A stretch of DNA of 6,430 bases from Bacteroidota bacterium (GTDB taxonomy: Bacteria > Bacteroidota > Bacteroidia > Bacteroidales > Prolixibacteraceae): the NCBI GenBank assembly GCA_030691295.1, contig JAUYEQ010000096.1, positions 1-6,430 on the forward strand, given 5' to 3'. Shown in pieces: positions 6,197-6,430 of this stretch (positions within the stretch are counted from its first letter, which is position 1; every line of letters starts with the position of its first letter). Position numbers and translations under genes: made by a program. The notes below the pieces were generated by a model, which saw nothing but the letters and a program-made list of their open reading frames with translations, did not search any database and was not told where the DNA came from.

Positions 6197-6430
6197 ATGA
6201 TTCTCAAAGAACAGGTTAAAGATCTTATTGATCGCCGGGATGCGTTAAGGAGGCATCTTTGACTACGATCAAAAACTGATACAACTACAAGAGGAAGAAC
6301 TCAAAACGCAGGATCCTGCCTTCTGGAACAATCCAAAAGAAGCCGAAGCACAAATGAAAGTCATCAATTCAGTAAAAATCTGGACGGATGGATTTGCTGA
6401 AGTTGACCGTCACGCGGAAGACATGCTGGT
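6197..6430 (+). CDS. prfB: Peptide chain release factor 2 (RF2), 5' part, expressed by programmed +1 frameshift; 3' end outside window
   Basis: RF2 recognises UGA and UAA stop codons and triggers peptide release at the ribosome. The zero frame reads 21 codons from ATG 6197 (MILKEQVKDLIDRRDALRRHL) to an in-frame TGA at 6260-6262. Skipping T6260 moves to the +1 frame, which stays open from GAC 6261 to the window edge and gives LDYDQKLIQLQEEELKTQ, DPAFWNNPKEAEAQMK and KIWTDGF. This matches the RF2 N-terminal coiled-coil domain, where E. coli has VLRGYLDYDAK followed by a VWNEPERAQ block. About 77 of roughly 365 residues are present; the SPF anticodon-like motif and the GGQ loop lie outside. The start follows an A-rich run with no Shine-Dalgarno motif. 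The TGA is a control device, not a mutation: low RF2 slows termination there and favours frameshifting, so RF2 regulates its own synthesis. The gene is housekeeping and unrelated to the PUL upstream. Confidence 0.95.
6248..6263 (+). promoter_or_regulatory. prfB: prfB programmed +1 frameshift site
   Basis: The elements occur in canonical order and spacing: Shine-Dalgarno-like AGGAGG (6248-6253), three-base spacer CAT (6254-6256), slippery CTT (6257-6259), and TGA followed by C (6260-6263), the weak stop context. E. coli prfB has AGGGGG-TAT-CTT-TGA-C at the same spacing. Peptidyl-tRNA-Leu slips from CUU to UUU, after which GAC is read as Asp. Confidence 0.96.

Noticed and set aside
6260..6262. 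In-frame TGA making prfB look like a pseudogene
   Set aside because: The complete frameshift cassette (AGGAGG, 3-nt spacer, CTT TGA C) and the resumed RF2 sequence in +1 show programmed recoding, not decay.

Overview
The window looks like a piece of a Bacteroidota chromosome, most likely an environmental member of Bacteroidia (for example Marinilabiliales or Prolixibacteraceae-like; the placement below phylum level is a guess). The evidence is a SusD/RagB C-terminus, two short-lipobox lipoproteins, a type IX secretion (T9SS) C-terminal sorting domain, A-rich translation starts without Shine-Dalgarno motifs, and two -7 boxes that fit the Bacteroidota TAnnTTTG consensus. All genes lie on the + strand.

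Positions 1-5378 read as the downstream end of a polysaccharide utilization locus (PUL). First is the C-terminal 200 residues of a SusD-like glycan-binding lipoprotein. After a 49-bp gap comes a 424-residue lipoprotein with two FIVAR-like helical repeats and a LamG/concanavalin-like domain, sitting where SusE/F-type surface glycan-binding proteins usually sit. A hairpin terminator and a strongly palindromic, cruciform-capable element fill the 334-bp gap that follows. Then comes a 1038-residue secreted multidomain protein: signal peptide, an N-terminal module resembling an alpha-barrel glycosidase that I cannot assign to a family, two Ig/PKD-like modules, a LamG domain and a T9SS type A sorting domain. 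The inferred logic is that the SusD protein and the LamG lipoprotein hold a glycan at the cell surface, while the T9SS-exported protein binds and probably cleaves it.

Positions 5380-6130 hold a small lipoprotein of unknown function with its own predicted promoter overlapping the end of the preceding gene. The window ends in the 5' part of prfB (peptide chain release factor 2), a housekeeping gene that marks the edge of the PUL. It carries the classical programmed +1 frameshift site: an internal AGGAGG, a three-base spacer, then CTT TGA C, with the reading frame resuming as LDYD.

The two points most worth a second look are the 2049-2211 palindromic element, whose core folds on paper into a four-way junction with no unpaired junction base, and the unassigned N-terminal module of the 1038-residue protein. 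The prfB frameshift is a known mechanism, but it is easily missed by gene callers and uses a strong Shine-Dalgarno-like sequence in a neighbourhood where none of the visible start codons has one.
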